A DNA stretch of 64,000 nucleotides from contig JAEWPH010000018.1 in NCBI GenBank assembly GCA_023460715.1, positions 1-64,000 of the forward strand. The letters run 5' to 3'. The notes beneath the pieces were generated by a model that worked only from the letters and a program-made list of their open reading frames with translations, had not been told where the DNA came from and ran no database searches. Each line of letters begins with the position of its first letter. Within the stretch, counting starts at the first letter, position 1. Made by a program: the position numbers and the translations under genes. The stretch is from Pseudomonadota bacterium (GTDB lineage Bacteria; Pseudomonadota; Gammaproteobacteria; Burkholderiales; Burkholderiaceae_C). Positions 1 through 9,051 of the stretch are shown here, piece after piece.

Positions 1-539
1 GCGAAGGCTGGAGCGCCGCACGCCTGGCGCAGCTGGCGCGGGCCTTCGACATCGCCCCCGCTGCGGCCCGGGTAGCCGCCGCCCTGGCGCAGCGCATCCT
101 GGCCGGGGAGGGCGCCTGGGCGTGGGAGCCGGACCAGATCGACCAGGCCGCCAACGAGGCGCCGCTGGCCTTCCGCGGCCAGAGCCTGCGCCTGGACCGC
201 CTGGTGCGCCGCCGCGCTACGGCACAATCGCCCGCCCATTGGTGGGTGCTGGATTACAAGAGCGCGGCCCAGCCGGAACGCCAGCCCGAGCTGATCGCCC
301 AGCTGCGGCTGTACCGCGAGGCCGTGCAGGCGCAGATGCCGGACGAGCCGGTGTCGGTGGCCTTCCTCACCGGCGACGGCCGGCTGGTCGTGGTCGATGG
401 CGGCGGGGCGGAGGGCGATGCGCCCGTCTCCCTGGCATCCGCGGCTCCGGCCCGGCAGGCGCCATCGGCGCCAGCCCCTCTGAGTCCATCCGCGCCATCC
501 GGCGGCGACGAGCCGTCGCCCCAGCGCTCCCTGTTCTGA
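1..539 (+). CDS. RecB/AddA-like helicase-nuclease, C-terminal fragment
   Basis: Only the last ~178 codons of a longer gene are inside the window (first full codon at 3). The end carries a PD-(D/E)XK nuclease core: an LRLDRLV stretch (nt ~189-209) supplies an acidic metal ligand, and WWVLDYKS (nt ~240-263) is the D-x-K catalytic motif, followed by the ELIAQLRLYREAV helix typical of RecB/AddA nuclease domains. Such proteins process double-strand breaks as ATP-dependent exonucleases. The tail after the nuclease core is Ala/Pro-rich and probably disordered. The helicase part lies upstream, so RecB-like versus AddA-like cannot be decided. The gene ends 36 nt before the flavoprotein gene. Confidence 0.75.
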   Translation, partial: EGWSAARLAQLARAFDIAPAAARVAAALAQRILAGEGAWAWEPDQIDQAANEAPLAFRGQSLRLDRLVRRRATAQSPAHWWVLDYKSAAQPERQPELIAQLRLYREAVQAQMPDEPVSVAFLTGDGRLVVVDGGGAEGDAPVSLASAAPARQAPSAPAPLSPSAPSGGDEPSPQRSLF

Positions 540-575
540 CCGGCCCCAGGCGCCGCTGCCCTGATCGAGACTTCC

Positions 576-1967
576 ATGACCTCCGCTGCTTCCTCTTCCG
601 ATTCTTCTCCCATCGCCTGCGACGCCGCCATCATCGGCGGCGGCCCGGCCGGCCTCATGGCCGCCGAGGTGCTGGCCGCTGCCGGCGTGGCCGTGCACGT
701 GTTCGACGCCATGCCCTCCGTGGGGCGCAAGTTCCTGCTGGCGGGCAAGGGAGGCCTGAACCTCACGCATTCCGAGCCGGCCGAACTGTTTTCCACCCGC
801 TTCGGGGCCCGCGAGCCGGCGCTGGCAGCGCCCCTGGCGAGCTTCGGCGCGCAGGCGCTGCGCGATTGGGCGCAGGCCCTGGGCGTGGACACCTTCGTCG
901 GCACCTCCGGCCGCGTGTTCCCCACCGACATGAAGGCCGCGCCGCTGCTGCGCGCTTGGCTGCACCGGCTGCGCAGCCAGGGCGTGCAGCTGCACATGCG
1001 CCACCGCTGGCTGGGCTGGGCGGGCGAAGCCTCGGCGGAAGGCGGCGCTGATGCGGCGCAGGTCCAGGCGCAGGTGCTGCGCTTCGCCGTGCCCACGGGC
1101 GAGGTGCTGGTGCAGGCGCGCGCCGTGGTGCTGGCGCTGGGCGGCGGCAGCTGGGCGCGGCTGGGCTCCGACGGCGCCTGGGTGCCGCTGCTCGCCGAGC
1201 GCGGCGTGCCCGTGGCGCCGCTGCGGCCTGCCAACTGCGGTTTCGACGTGCCGCGCCTGACCGAGCCCGGCGGCCCCATCGGCGCTACGCGGCGCGACTT
1301 CTTCAAGGAACTGCTGGGCCGCCAGAGCACGCCCACCGTGGGCTGGACGCCGTTCTTCACCGAGCGCTTCGCCGGCCAGCCGTTCAAGTCGGTGGCCATT
1401 GCCTTCACCGACAGCCAGGGCCGGCACTTCGCGCGGCGCGGCGAGTTCGTGGCCACGGCCACGGGCGTGGAGGGCAGCCTGGTCTATGCCGTCTCAGCCT
1501 TGCTGCGCGACGAGATCGAGGCCCACGGCCACGCCACCTTCACGCTGGACCTGCTGCCGGACCACACGCCCGAGCGCGTGCTGGCCGAGGTGCAGCACCC
1601 GCGCGGCTCGCGCAGCCTGACCAGCCACCTCAAAAGCCGCCTGGGGCTGGACGGCATCAAGGCCGCCATCCTGTACGAGCAGCTGGGCAAGGAGGGCATG
1701 AACGACCCCGCCGCGCTGGCCCAGGCCATCAAGGCGCTGCCGATCACGGTGGTGGCGCCGCGCCCGCTGGACGAAGCCATCAGCACCGCCGGCGGCGTGC
1801 CGTTCGAGGCGATGGACGGCCATCTGATGCTCGGCGCCGTGCCGGGCGTGTTCTGCGCGGGCGAGATGCTGGACTGGGAGGCGCCCACCGGGGGCTACCT
1901 GCTCACCGCCAGCTGCGCCACAGGGCGGGCTGCGGGCCGCGGGGCGCTGCAGTGGCTGCGCCGCTGA
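576..1967 (+). CDS. NAD(P)/FAD-dependent oxidoreductase, HI0933/BaiN-type flavoprotein
   Basis: 463-residue soluble flavoprotein. An FAD-binding Rossmann motif lies at residues ~18-26 (AIIGGGPAG), followed by the VGRKFLLAGKGGLNLTH signature of the HI0933/TIGR03862 family. Near the C-terminus the GGVPFEAMDGHLML and CAGEMLDWEAPTGGYLLT stretches close the FAD site. Length matches the family. The start ATG follows a weak GAG ribosome-binding site. The substrate is not known for this subfamily; family members reduce or hydroxylate diverse compounds, so no reaction is assigned. It is probably expressed alone or with the nuclease gene 36 nt upstream. Confidence 0.85.
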   Translation: MTSAASSSDSSPIACDAAIIGGGPAGLMAAEVLAAAGVAVHVFDAMPSVGRKFLLAGKGGLNLTHSEPAELFSTRFGAREPALAAPLASFGAQALRDWAQALGVDTFVGTSGRVFPTDMKAAPLLRAWLHRLRSQGVQLHMRHRWLGWAGEASAEGGADAAQVQAQVLRFAVPTGEVLVQARAVVLALGGGSWARLGSDGAWVPLLAERGVPVAPLRPANCGFDVPRLTEPGGPIGATRRDFFKELLGRQSTPTVGWTPFFTERFAGQPFKSVAIAFTDSQGRHFARRGEFVATATGVEGSLVYAVSALLRDEIEAHGHATFTLDLLPDHTPERVLAEVQHPRGSRSLTSHLKSRLGLDGIKAAILYEQLGKEGMNDPAALAQAIKALPITVVAPRPLDEAISTAGGVPFEAMDGHLMLGAVPGVFCAGEMLDWEAPTGGYLLTASCATGRAAGRGALQWLRR

Positions 1968-2004
1968 AGGGCGTCGCGAAAGGCGGGGGGGCGCCGGTTT
2001 GGTT

Positions 2005-2110
2005 TATTTGCTATGAAAGCAAGAGCGCTTGGCGCTTGTCAGTCGGCCACTTCAGATGAAAATGCATCTGAAGCCATGGTGTATCAAGCGCACCGTGCTA
2101 CTTAATCAGT
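2005..2110. repeat. Dispersed intergenic repeat, family A (degenerate copy)
   Basis: AT-richer stretch between two convergent genes. It has the GCTAT...AGCGCTT...GGCGCTT signature shared with the elements at 14714, 32498, 40555 and 46070. It also holds a perfect 8-bp inverted repeat, CTTCAGAT (2050-2057) / ATCTGAAG (2066-2073), that could act as a bidirectional transcript end. No coding signal is seen. Confidence 0.5.
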
Positions 2111-2128
2111 AGCGACTGCGATCGGCCC

Positions 2129-2872
2129 TCAGAACTTCGCGCGGTAGTACAGCATGGGCTTGCCGCGCTTGGCGCGCAGTACCAGCCGGGAGCCACTCTC
2201 CAGCTGCATGCCGATGGCGCCGAACTCCGGCATCAGGGCGCCGGTGCGGGCGGACGACCACTGCATCTCCACCCGTGTGCCGTAGCTGGGCTGCTGCGCC
2301 AGCCAGATGAGCTGCATGGCGTCCGGGGCGGAGGCGTTCTGCGGCGCACGCGCCCAGGCGGCCACGTCCAGCTGCCGCCGCGTGTCCCACTGCGAGCGCC
2401 ACCGCACGCCCATGTCCAAGCTGCGGGGCAAAGCCGCCGTTGCGCCAGGCTGCGCTGCTGCTGTCGGGCCGCTCAGCGTGCTCACCCCCAGGCTCACGCC
2501 CAGGCTGCGCGGCTGCTCGGGCGTCATCCAGCGGGTGATGCTGCTCGACTGCAGCGTGCCGCCCAGGGCGGGCGCTGCGCCGCCGGCAGCCTGCTGCGCG
2601 TCCAGGCCGGCGGCCGTGGGCAGTTGGGGATAGGCGGCGCTGCTGTATTCGAGGGCGGGAGCCGCCCGTCCCGGCAGCGACGCCATGGCCACGGCGTGCA
2701 GGCCTTCCGGCGTGTCTGCCGCCCAACTGCCGGTGCAGGCGGCCATGCAGAGCGACAGCGGGGCGACGATGCGCAGGCCGGACGCCCGCGCCGCCGTCAA
2801 GGCGCTCCACGTGCCGGAGGATGGGGCGGCGCTGCGGGCGACGGAGACCGGCGTGGGGACGGACGGAGGCAT
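2129..2872 (-). CDS. Predicted secreted protein of unknown function
   Basis: 247 residues from the ATG at 2872, chosen because an N-terminal Ala/Leu-rich segment ending CMAACTGSWA (residues ~34-43) looks like a signal peptide; the frame stays open further upstream but that extension runs into the ffs gene. The mature part is Ala/Ser/Thr-rich and ends in short alternating hydrophobic strands (VRWRSQWD, RVEMQWSS, GSRLVLRAKR, PMLYYRAKF), which suggests a beta-rich surface or periplasmic protein. No catalytic motif or named family is recognised. It is transcribed away from ffs and is convergent with the flavoprotein gene. Confidence 0.6.
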   Translation of the reverse strand: MPPSVPTPVSVARSAAPSSGTWSALTAARASGLRIVAPLSLCMAACTGSWAADTPEGLHAVAMASLPGRAAPALEYSSAAYPQLPTAAGLDAQQAAGGAAPALGGTLQSSSITRWMTPEQPRSLGVSLGVSTLSGPTAAAQPGATAALPRSLDMGVRWRSQWDTRRQLDVAAWARAPQNASAPDAMQLIWLAQQPSYGTRVEMQWSSARTGALMPEFGAIGMQLESGSRLVLRAKRGKPMLYYRAKF

Positions 2873-3113
2873 GGCAGCACCTGGCGATGCAGTAGGAACG
2901 ATGGCGGCAGTGTGCGCAGCAAAGTTCCCTGGCCGCCGGTCCCAAAAGCGCAAAACGGTGTCGGAATGCACTGACACGGCGCAGCGACGCCGTAAGGGCC
3001 CATCACCCGGTGACGTCTGGCAGAAAGTGCGGAGAGGGGGAGAGAGGGCGCGATGCCCGCAAGACGCACTCGGTGCCGGCGCAGCGGCCATCGAGGACAA
3101 GAAAGAAAGTTGA

Positions 3114-3205
3114 CGAGCCTTACCCCCGGCACTGGCTCCACAGTTAGGGCTGCTTGGTTCCCCACCTGACCCGGTTGGCTGCTTCACCATGCGGGGAGGC
3201 CCGTC
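3114..3205 (-). ncRNA. ffs: Signal recognition particle RNA (small bacterial, 4.5S type)
   Basis: Reading the minus strand, the segment contains the near-universal SRP apical domain: GGGTCAGGTGGGGAACC followed by AAGCAGCC, i.e. the GGUCAGG, GGAA-type loop and AGCAGCC blocks that bind Ffh. The flanks pair into a long hairpin: 5' GCCUCCCCGCAU with 3' GUGCCGGGGGUAAGGC. Size (~92 nt) fits the small SRP RNA. A T-rich stretch follows the 3' end (minus strand CTTTCTTTCTTG), consistent with termination. Ends are estimated from the pairing and from the -10 box, so they are uncertain by several nt. The RNA guides inner-membrane proteins to FtsY/SecYEG together with Ffh. Confidence 0.9.
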
Positions 3206-3212
3206 ACCGGCG

Positions 3213-3218
3213 ATTGTA
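3213..3218 (-). promoter_or_regulatory. -10 box of the ffs promoter
   Basis: Minus strand TACAAT lies 7-8 nt upstream of the estimated ffs 5' end, a good sigma-70 -10 element; no convincing -35 hexamer is seen, so activity may depend on other contacts. Confidence 0.6.
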
Positions 3219-3389
3219 GCCAATGCGGGAGCCCTTTCCGGAAAAAGGCCATGCGATGAGCGCTGGGGGTCCTGCCGAGGTGCGCCAGGAGCGGCCGCGC
3301 CCGCAGGCCGGGCCGCCATCCTGCGTTGCGGAAGGGCGGCCCGCCTTGCGGCGCACTGCAGGCCCGATGCCAGCAGTGGTCGACGGGCG

Positions 3390-4970
3390 TCAGCCCGCGG
3401 CCGTCACGCGGAAGACGCCCACCAGCTCATCCAGCCGGGCCGCCTGGTGCCGCAGCGATTCGGCGGCCGAGGCCGCTTCTTCCACCAGGGCGGCGTTCTG
3501 CTGCGTGGCCTGGTCCATGTGCGTGACGGCCAGGTTCACCTGGTCGATGCCGGCGGCCTGTTCCTGGTTCGCCGAGGCGATGTCCTGGATCAGCCGCGTG
3601 ACCTGCTGCACGCTGCCGACCACTTCCGTCATGGTCGTGCCCGCCTGCTCCACCAGGCGCGAGCTCTCGCCCACCTGCTGCACCGAGGCGTCGATCAACT
3701 GCTTGATCTCCTTGGCCGCCGAGGCCGAGCGCTGTGCCAGGCCACGCACCTCCGACGCCACCACCGCGAAGCCGCGTCCCTGCTCGCCCGCCCGCGCCGC
3801 TTCCACGGCCGCATTCAGCGCCAGGATGTTGGTCTGGAAGGCGATGCCGTCGATCACGCCGATGATGTCCACGATCTTGCGGGAAGAGGCGTTGACTGCG
3901 CCCATGGTGCTCACCATCTGGCCCACGACCTCGCCGCCGCGCTGCGCAACTTCCGATGTGCTGGCCGCCAGCTCGGCCGCGTGCCGCGCGTTGTCGGCGT
4001 TCTGCCGCACGGTGCTGGTGAGTTCCTCCATCGATGCCGCCGTCTGCTGCAGGGCGCTGGCCTGCTGTTCGGTGCGGCTGGACAGGTCGTTGTTGCCCGC
4101 GGCGATCTCGGACGATGCATTGGTGATCGACTGCGTGCTGGCGCGCACCTCGCTCACGATGTGGGCGATGCTCTGGCGCATGCGTTCCAGACCGTGCAGC
4201 ACGCTGCTGCGGTCGCCGGGCTTGAGCACGACGGGGGTGGAAAGGTCGCCCTGGCCCATCACCTCGCTCACGCGGGTGGCGTAGCCGGGCTCGCCGCCCA
4301 GCTCGCGCAGCATGCCGCGGGCGATCAGCAGGCCTACGGCCAGCAGCACGCTCGCCAGCACCAGAGCGCCCAGGCCGAAGCGCAGGACGCGGTCCAGCAC
4401 GGCAGCGTCCACGGTGTCCACGTACACCCCCGAGCCGATGACCCAGCCCCAGGGCGCGAAGCCTTTCACGTACGACACCTTCTGCACGGGCTCCGAGGCG
4501 CCGGGCTTGGGCCACAGGTAGGGCACGTAGCCGGCGCCCTGGGCTTTCACCGCGTCCACGAAGGCCACGAACAGGCGCTTGCCTGTCGGGTCCTTGTTTT
4601 CTGACAGGTTCTTGCCCTCCAGCTCCGGACGGATGGGGTGCATGACCATCACCGGCACCATGTCGTTGATCCACAGGTATTCGTTGCCGCTGTAGCGCAT
4701 GACGCGCAGGCCGTCCTTGGCCTGCTGCTGCGCCTGGGCTTCTGTCAGCTTGCCCTGGGAGGCGAGCGCGTGGTAGTGGGCCACCAGGCTGTGGGCCACC
4801 TCGACGGTCTGCCGTACGCTGGCTTGTCGTTCTTCCATGATGAGCCGGCGTTCGGAGGCCAGCAGGATGGCCGTGATGGCGGCGATGCCCAGCAGCGCGC
4901 AACCGATCAGGAGGCCCAGGCGCCGGGCAATGCCCATGGTGGCGCGCGATGTCTGCTTTGTGGTGCTCAT
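3390..4970 (-). CDS. Methyl-accepting chemotaxis protein with periplasmic single Cache domain
   Basis: 526-residue chemoreceptor. TM1 at ~14-34, a periplasmic sCache_2-type ligand domain (~35-190, with [17 protein letters not shown] and [12 protein letters not shown]), TM2 at ~195-215, HAMP (~216-268), then the long helical signalling domain (~280-510) with the conserved hairpin tip [20 protein letters not shown] and [16 protein letters not shown]. sCache_2 domains usually bind small carboxylates; the ligand here is unknown. No C-terminal CheR-docking pentapeptide is present. The ATG at 4970 has an AGGGA ribosome-binding site. It is a monocistronic unit divergent from dnaX. Confidence 0.95.
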   Translation of the reverse strand: MSTTKQTSRATMGIARRLGLLIGCALLGIAAITAILLASERRLIMEERQASVRQTVEVAHSLVAHYHALASQGKLTEAQAQQQAKDGLRVMRYSGNEYLWINDMVPVMVMHPIRPELEGKNLSENKDPTGKRLFVAFVDAVKAQGAGYVPYLWPKPGASEPVQKVSYVKGFAPWGWVIGSGVYVDTVDAAVLDRVLRFGLGALVLASVLLAVGLLIARGMLRELGGEPGYATRVSEVMGQGDLSTPVVLKPGDRSSVLHGLERMRQSIAHIVSEVRASTQSITNASSEIAAGNNDLSSRTEQQASALQQTAASMEELTSTVRQNADNARHAAELAASTSEVAQRGGEVVGQMVSTMGAVNASSRKIVDIIGVIDGIAFQTNILALNAAVEAARAGEQGRGFAVVASEVRGLAQRSASAAKEIKQLIDASVQQVGESSRLVEQAGTTMTEVVGSVQQVTRLIQDIASANQEQAAGIDQVNLAVTHMDQATQQNAALVEEAASAAESLRHQAARLDELVGVFRVTAAG

Positions 4971-5085
4971 GTCATTCCCTCTGACACGGTGGCCGCTCCG
5001 ATGGGATGCGTCTCCACGGTGTGAGCAAATGTTAGGTGCTGCCTGGCCTTCCGGAGGGTCTGCCGACCCCCGTAGAATCCCGTGG

Positions 5086-7089
5086 ATGTCCTACCTCGTC
5101 CTCGCCCGCAAATACCGTCCCAAGACCTTCTCGGAGATGGTGGGCCAGGAACATGTGGTGCAGGCGCTGTCCAACGCCCTCACGCAGCAGCGGCTGCACC
5201 ATGCCTACCTGTTCACGGGAACGCGCGGCGTGGGCAAGACGACCGTGTCGCGGATCCTGGCCAAGTCGCTCAATTGCCAGGGGCCGGACGGGCAGGGCGG
5301 CATCACCGCCACCCCCTGCGGCGTGTGCCAGGCCTGCACCGACATCGACAGCGGCCGTTTCGTCGACTACACCGAGCTGGACGCAGCCTCCAACCGCGGC
5401 GTGGACGAAGTCCAGGGCCTGCTGGAGCAGGCGGTCTACAAGCCCGTGCAGGGACGCTTCAAGGTCTTCATGATCGACGAGGTGCACATGCTCACCAACA
5501 CGGCCTTCAACGCCATGTTGAAGACCCTGGAAGAGCCGCCCGAGTACCTCAAGTTCGTGCTGGCCACGACCGATCCGCAGAAGGTGCCGGTCACGGTGCT
5601 CAGCCGCTGCCTGCAGTTCAACCTGCGCCCCATGGCGCCCGAGACGGTGCTGGAGCACCTCACCCGCGTGCTGGCCACCGAGAATGTGCCGGCCGAGCCC
5701 CAGGCGCTGCGCCTGCTCTCGCGGGCGGCGCGGGGCTCCATGCGCGATGCCCTGAGCCTGACCGACCAGGCCATCGCCTTCGGCAGCGGGCAGCTGCAGG
5801 AGGCCGGCGTGCGCCAGATGCTGGGCAGCGTGGACCGCAGCTATGTCTTCCGTCTGGTGGAAGCGCTGGCGCAGGGCGACGGCAAGACGGTGGTCGAGAC
5901 CTCCGATGCGTTGCGCACCAACGGCCTGTCGGCCGCGTCCACGCTGGAAGACATGAGCACCGTGCTGCAGCGCATGGCCGTGCTGCAGGCTGTGCCCCAG
6001 ATGGCGGGCGCGGCAGACGCCAACGATCCCGAAGCCGCCGAGATCGCACGCCTGGCTGCGATCATGCCGCCCGACGAGACGCAGCTGCTCTACAGCATCT
6101 GCCTGCATGGCCGCACCGAGCTGGGCCTGGCGCCCGACGAATACGCCGCGCTCACCATGGCCTTGCTGCGCCTGCTGGCGTTCAAGCCCGCACCCGGCGC
6201 GGGCTCGGCGGAAAAAAAAACTCTGAACGCGGCTGAAAGGGCGGCTGCGCCCACCCCGGCCGCGGCCCCCGCCGTGCCGTCCGCCGGCCCACCCGAGCGC
6301 GCCCCGTCGCCGCAGCCGTCTTACAGCCCACCTTCTGCATCTGCTGCGGTCGTCCAGGAGCCGGTGCAGTCCGCGCCGTGGGAAGAAGCAGAGGTGGCCG
6401 TGCTGCCCGAGCAGGCCGAACCGCGGATGCCTGCACCAGAGGGGGAACCTGCGGCAAGCGCGGTGCGCGCCGCACCGCCCGCCGCCGAGGCCGTGCGCCT
6501 GTCCGTGCGCCCGCAGGAACACCTCGGCCGCCACTCCGCCACCTCATCCGGTGTGCCCGCCCCTGCATCGGCGACCGCGCCCGCGGCCGCTCCGCAGTCG
6601 AACGACTTCGTGGCCATCCCCGTGCGTGAGGCCCCGGAGCCTGGCATCCGCCTGCAGCCGGCGGCGCCACGGGAGGGACTGCCCGCCTCGGCCCGCTATA
6701 CCCCGACCGAAGAAGGCGACGTCTGGCATGCCACGGTCATGGCCATGGTGGCGGCCGAAGCCATCACCGCGCTGGTGCGCGAACTGGCCCTGCAGTCCCA
6801 GCTGGTGGCACGCGATGGCACGCACTGGCTGCTGCGCGTGGAGCGCGAGTCGCTCAACCAGCCCACGGCCCGCGAGCGTTTGCGCGCGGCGCTGGAGGCC
6901 GCCGGGCACGCCACGCAGATCACCGTCGAGGTGGGGCAGATCATCGACAGCCCGGCGCGGCGCAATGCGCACGCGGCGGCGGAGCGCCAGCGCGTGGCCG
7001 AGGAGATCGTGCACAACGATCCCTACGTGCAGACGCTGATGCGCGATTTCGGGGCGAAAATCGTGCCCGGGAGCATCAAGCCGGCATGA
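5086..7089 (+). CDS. dnaX: DNA polymerase III subunits tau (and probably gamma)
   Basis: 667-residue clamp-loader ATPase. The ATG at 5086 gives the canonical N-terminus [15 protein letters not shown]; the frame is open upstream but that part is not family sequence. Features: Walker [10 protein letters not shown] (~45-53), a zinc module with CGVCQAC, the DEVH Walker B box (~130), the sensor-1 region, domain III ending near residue 367, a Pro/Ala-rich linker, and a C-terminal tau-specific region that binds polymerase core and helicase. Between domain III and the linker the gene has nine consecutive A residues (see the separate entry), a likely site for producing a ~383-residue gamma form. It is followed by ybaB and recR, the standard cluster. 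Confidence 0.97.
   Translation: MSYLVLARKYRPKTFSEMVGQEHVVQALSNALTQQRLHHAYLFTGTRGVGKTTVSRILAKSLNCQGPDGQGGITATPCGVCQACTDIDSGRFVDYTELDAASNRGVDEVQGLLEQAVYKPVQGRFKVFMIDEVHMLTNTAFNAMLKTLEEPPEYLKFVLATTDPQKVPVTVLSRCLQFNLRPMAPETVLEHLTRVLATENVPAEPQALRLLSRAARGSMRDALSLTDQAIAFGSGQLQEAGVRQMLGSVDRSYVFRLVEALAQGDGKTVVETSDALRTNGLSAASTLEDMSTVLQRMAVLQAVPQMAGAADANDPEAAEIARLAAIMPPDETQLLYSICLHGRTELGLAPDEYAALTMALLRLLAFKPAPGAGSAEKKTLNAAERAAAPTPAAAPAVPSAGPPERAPSPQPSYSPPSASAAVVQEPVQSAPWEEAEVAVLPEQAEPRMPAPEGEPAASAVRAAPPAAEAVRLSVRPQEHLGRHSATSSGVPAPASATAPAAAPQSNDFVAIPVREAPEPGIRLQPAAPREGLPASARYTPTEEGDVWHATVMAMVAAEAITALVRELALQSQLVARDGTHWLLRVERESLNQPTARERLRAALEAAGHATQITVEVGQIIDSPARRNAHAAAERQRVAEEIVHNDPYVQTLMRDFGAKIVPGSIKPA
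6211..6236 (+). other. Putative dnaX slippage site producing the gamma subunit
   Basis: At 6212-6220 there are nine consecutive A residues in a strongly GC-rich gene, read as GAA AAA AAA ACT in the tau frame. A -1 shift reads AAA AAC TCT GAA CGC GGC and then TGA (6234-6236), giving ~383 residues. A +1 shift reads CTC then TGA (6224-6226), giving ~379 residues. Both products would end just after domain III, where gamma ends in other bacteria. E. coli uses ribosomal -1 frameshifting and Thermus uses polymerase slippage on an A9 run; which applies here cannot be told from the sequence. Confidence 0.7.
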
Positions 7090-7187
7090 GCGACCAGGCC
7101 TGCGGCCTGCAGGCAGGCCGCGTTGCCCCACCGGCGGCGGCCGCAACGCAACGCAACGGTTTTTCAGGGATCATCCCCTCCAACCCC

Positions 7188-7211
7188 TTCATTCATTCAT
7201 TCATTCATTCA
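7188..7211. repeat. Tetranucleotide microsatellite (TTCA)6
   Basis: Six perfect TTCA units lie 25-49 nt upstream of the ybaB ATG, inside the dnaX-ybaB spacer and thus in the ybaB leader. A shorter GCAAC x3 run sits at about 7143-7157. Such tracts are prone to copy-number change by replication slippage. Confidence 0.9.
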
Positions 7212-7236
7212 TACCTACCAAGCAAAGGAAACACCC

Positions 7237-7569
7237 ATGTTCAACAAGGGACAGCTCGCAGGCCTCATGAAGCAGGCCCAAGCCATGCAGGACAACCTCA
7301 AGAAGGCCCAGGATGAACTGGCGAACATCGAAGTGGAGGGCGAGTCCGGCGCCGGCCTCGTCAAGGTGCTCATGACCTGCAAGCACGACGTCAAGCGCGT
7401 CACCATCGACCCCAGCCTGCTGGCCGACGACAAGGACATGCTGGAGGACCTGGTGGCCGCAGCCTTCAACGCCGCCGTGCGCAAGGCCGAGGAGACCTCG
7501 CAGGAGAAGATGGGCAAGTTGACGTCGGGGATGCCGGGCCTCCCCGGCGGCATGAAATTCCCCTTCTGA
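7237..7569 (+). CDS. ybaB: YbaB/EbfC family nucleoid-associated protein
   Basis: 110 residues, starting [20 protein letters not shown], the family's usual N-terminal helix, followed by a short beta core ([26 protein letters not shown]) and a C-terminal helix. The [13 protein letters not shown] tail matches beta/gammaproteobacterial members. It forms a dimer that binds DNA and influences nucleoid organisation. The ATG follows a GGAAA ribosome-binding site. Its place between dnaX and recR is widely conserved. The 5' leader carries the TTCA microsatellite. Confidence 0.95.
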   Translation: MFNKGQLAGLMKQAQAMQDNLKKAQDELANIEVEGESGAGLVKVLMTCKHDVKRVTIDPSLLADDKDMLEDLVAAAFNAAVRKAEETSQEKMGKLTSGMPGLPGGMKFPF

Positions 7570-7582
7570 GCGGAGCTACTGC

Positions 7583-7680
7583 GCGGGCGATCTGCGTCGT
7601 TGGGCGGTGCTCGGAATCCTCGCGTACTTCCAGTACGCTCCGGTTCCTGCGCTCCGGCCGCCTAGCATCTCATCCCGCTC
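7583..7680. repeat. Dispersed intergenic repeat, family C (copy 1)
   Basis: The ybaB-recR spacer has the blocks GCGGGCGATCTGCGTCGTTG, CGTACTTCCAGTACG (an inverted repeat) and CGCCTAGCATC (7659-7669). The livK-livH spacer has the same order of blocks at 59564-59645, including an identical CGCCTAGCATC (59622-59632), so the two are copies of one element. Confidence 0.65.
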
Positions 7681-7716
7681 GCTACGCCCGATGCGCCGTC
7701 TGGCCCACTTCACACG

Positions 7717-8307
7717 ATGTCTGAACCCAACTCCCTTGAATCCTTGATCCAGGCGCTGCGGCGCCTGCCGGGCGTGGGCGTGAAGTCGGCGCAGCGCATG
7801 GCGTTCCATCTGCTGCAGCACGACCGGGAGGGCGCGCAGGTACTGTCGCGGGCGCTGCAGGAGGCGGCCGTGTCGGTGAGGCACTGCGAGCGCTGCCACA
7901 CCTTCACCCAGGCGCCCATCTGCGATGTGTGCCTGGACCCGGAGCGCGACCCCTCCCGGCTGGCCGTGGTGGAGACGCCGGCCGATCAGGCGGCGCTGGA
8001 GCGCACGGCGGCGTTCAAGGGGCTGTACTTCGTGTTGATGGGACGGCTGTCGCCGCTCGACGGCGTGGGGCCGAAGGACATCGGGTTGAAGAAACTCATG
8101 GACCGGGCCAGCGACGGCGTCGTGCAGGAGGTGATCCTGGCCACCAGCTTCACGGCCGAGGGCGAGGCCACGGCCTATGCCATCAGCGAGGGGCTCAAGA
8201 GCCGCGGCGTGCATGTCACGCGCCTCGCACGGGGCGTGCCGGTGGGCAGCGAGCTGGAGTATGTGGATCTGGGCACCATCGCGCACGCCCTGGTGGACCG
8301 GCGCTGA
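7717..8307 (+). CDS. recR: Recombination mediator protein RecR
   Basis: 196 residues, the family length. An N-terminal helix-hairpin-helix segment ([20 protein letters not shown], ~14-33) binds DNA. A zinc finger follows (CERC...CDVC, ~55-70), then a TOPRIM domain starting [13 protein letters not shown] and holding the [11 protein letters not shown] loop (~110-120), with a C-terminal [15 protein letters not shown] segment. RecR acts with RecF/RecO to load RecA at single-strand gaps. It is the last gene of the dnaX-ybaB-recR cluster, separated from ybaB by a repeat element that may carry its own regulatory signals. Confidence 0.97.
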   Translation: MSEPNSLESLIQALRRLPGVGVKSAQRMAFHLLQHDREGAQVLSRALQEAAVSVRHCERCHTFTQAPICDVCLDPERDPSRLAVVETPADQAALERTAAFKGLYFVLMGRLSPLDGVGPKDIGLKKLMDRASDGVVQEVILATSFTAEGEATAYAISEGLKSRGVHVTRLARGVPVGSELEYVDLGTIAHALVDRR

Positions 8308-8441
8308 GCTGACGGCGGCTCTGCTGCACGCATGCGGCGTGCGGCTGTCCCGGGCGTGGCACGGCGGGCAGATCGTGTGATAAGCTCACTTATCCATAGC
8401 AATATGCGCAATGCTGACGGGCGCTGGCGCATGAAAATACC

Positions 8442-8849
8442 ATGAACTCGACGATGCACATCGCACGTTTCACCGTGGCGTACTGGTGCGTGCTGATTGC
8501 CGCGGTGTTGCCCATCCTGTGCGCCATGCTGGCCAAACGGGGCAGTTTCCGCGCCCAGGACAACCACCATCCCCGCGCGTGGGCCGCCCGCCAGACCGAT
8601 TGGCGGGCGCGCGCGTATGCGGCGCAGGCCAACAGCTTCGAGGCGCTCCCGTTCTTCATCGGCGCGGTGGTCATCGCCCACCAACTCGGAGCGGCGCAGA
8701 CGGGTCTCGACCTGCTGGCCTTCGCCTTCGTGATGCTGCGCATCCTCTACATCCTCATGTACGTGGGCGACCTGCCCACGGCCCGCAGTGCGATGTGGAC
8801 CGGGGCGTTCCTGGCCAACGTGGCGATCTTGTTCACGGGTTATCGCTGA
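8442..8849 (+). CDS. MAPEG family integral membrane protein
   Basis: 135 residues with four predicted membrane helices (~10-29, ~64-84, ~86-106, ~115-133). The RAQ(A)NSFEALPFF motif (~60-70) is the glutathione-region hallmark of MAPEG proteins (microsomal glutathione transferase / leukotriene synthase relatives). Bacterial members are mostly uncharacterised; glutathione-dependent detoxification is a family-level guess. It stands alone, 134 nt after recR and followed by a gene with a different role. Confidence 0.85.
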   Translation: MNSTMHIARFTVAYWCVLIAAVLPILCAMLAKRGSFRAQDNHHPRAWAARQTDWRARAYAAQANSFEALPFFIGAVVIAHQLGAAQTGLDLLAFAFVMLRILYILMYVGDLPTARSAMWTGAFLANVAILFTGYR

Positions 8850-9051
8850 ACGGCGGCGGGTTGCGGCGGCCCCGAGGGTGCCGGCCGTGCCCGCGCTCTG
8901 AGGCCAGCGCGGCAGCGTCAGCGGTTCACGGCCCCGTGTCCGCGTCAGCCCGCAAAGCTACGTAGTTCTCCGCAGGGATTCTCCCAATGCGGCGGACTGT
9001 CTTGCAGGCACAATTGTTGCACTGCAGCATTTCGCCCCTTTCTCTTTTTCC

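Noticed and set aside
4837..5085. 83-codon N-terminal extension of dnaX
   Set aside because: The family N-terminus begins at [12 protein letters not shown] (5086); the upstream part overlaps the divergent chemoreceptor gene and is not family-like.
7188..7211. CRISPR-like repeat
   Set aside because: The 4-nt units have no spacers; it is a simple microsatellite. No CRISPR array was seen anywhere in the window.
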